Source of the DNA: Streptomyces sp. NBC_01217
GTDB lineage: Bacteria; Actinomycetota; Actinomycetes; Streptomycetales; Streptomycetaceae
Direction of reading: 5' to 3'
DNA: 64,000 nt
Assembly (NCBI RefSeq): GCF_035994185.1
Contig: NZ_CP108538.1
Location: forward strand, 8,807,501 to 8,871,500
Made by a program: the position numbers and the translations under genes. The notes under the pieces are model-generated. The model was not told the DNA's origin, did not search any database, and saw nothing but the letters and a program-made list of their open reading frames with translations. This document shows positions 63,930 through 64,000 of this stretch, piece after piece (position 1 is the first letter of the stretch; each line of letters starts with the position of its first letter).

Positions 63930-64000
63930 CAACTGGTCGTCGCAACGCCTTGATCACGGAGGTGCGCGATGGGGCGAGACGAGAAGAAGATGCCGAAGTT
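63930..64000 (+). mobile_element. Start of a further IS element at the window edge
   Basis: After the IS3 break, 63930 onward reads GGCGGATTCAACTGGTCG and then GATCACGGAGGTGCGCGATG, a ribosome-site-like GGAGG before an ATG at 63968 (MGRDEKKMPK). This fits the beginning of another IS3-type orfA, but too little is visible to name it. Confidence 0.4.

Noticed and set aside
1..64000. CRISPR arrays, tRNA and rRNA genes
   Set aside because: No regularly spaced repeat array and no tRNA cloverleaf or rRNA core sequence was seen on either strand.

Overview
The window looks like Streptomyces or a close relative. The DNA is very GC-rich, third codon positions are almost all G or C, and GTG starts are common. 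It carries an actinobacterial type VII (ESX) secretion locus, SpoIIE/PAS/GAF regulators, F420/FMN-type LLM flavoenzymes and many typical Streptomyces insertion sequences. The density of decayed transposases suggests a chromosome arm or a large plasmid.

Region 1 (1-20,100) is a type VII secretion locus, nearly all on the minus strand. In transcription order it holds two WXG100 proteins (19,942-19,186), eccD, a beta-helix/AAA+ fusion that probably fills the EccA role, two further WXG-like proteins, a triple-ATPase eccC, and a giant WXG100/CpnT-like protein. The giant protein starts at 9,158 and is still open at base 1, giving 3,052 visible residues. It contains a Tox-PL (papain-fold glutamine deamidase-like) domain and a second region with a Cys/His pair spaced as in CNF/CheD-type deamidases. 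One small gene (14,392-15,015) reads the other way. No eccB, eccE or mycP is visible.

Region 2 (20,200-46,400) is accessory metabolism set in IS debris. It holds a GNAT enzyme, a hemerythrin-like protein, an MFS/helicase chimeric pseudogene and a DHA2 exporter with a CarbopepD_reg-like tail. It also holds a molybdenum hydroxylase operon (2Fe-2S subunit, Moco subunit, amidohydrolase) with a nearby TetR gene, and a Zn-ADH/SDR/WrbA cluster. Next come a PAS-GAF-PP2C-ATPase protein whose phosphatase metal ligands look lost, an F420-type LLM enzyme, a Tat-exported NTF2-fold protein, and an LLM monooxygenase with its FMN reductase partner. A palindrome close to TTGCGT-GCGT-ACGCAA recurs in front of the wrbA, hemerythrin, NTF2 and LLM genes, so these look like one redox/electrophile stress regulon.

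Region 3 (46,600-64,000) is an IS graveyard with ISAzo13, IS4, IS5, IS3, IS1182/IS701, IS110, IS630 and IS1380 relatives, a decayed group II intron 3' end and a MITE. Between them sit a formyltransferase gene, a MarR regulator, two inverted copies of a coiled-coil/winged-helix gene, and a second wrbA-hemerythrin pair paralogous to the genes at 37.5 and 23.6 kb. Nearly identical 5' halves of one IS3 element at 21.2-21.6 kb and 62.9-63.3 kb face each other and bracket about 41 kb.

No tRNA, rRNA or CRISPR array was seen.
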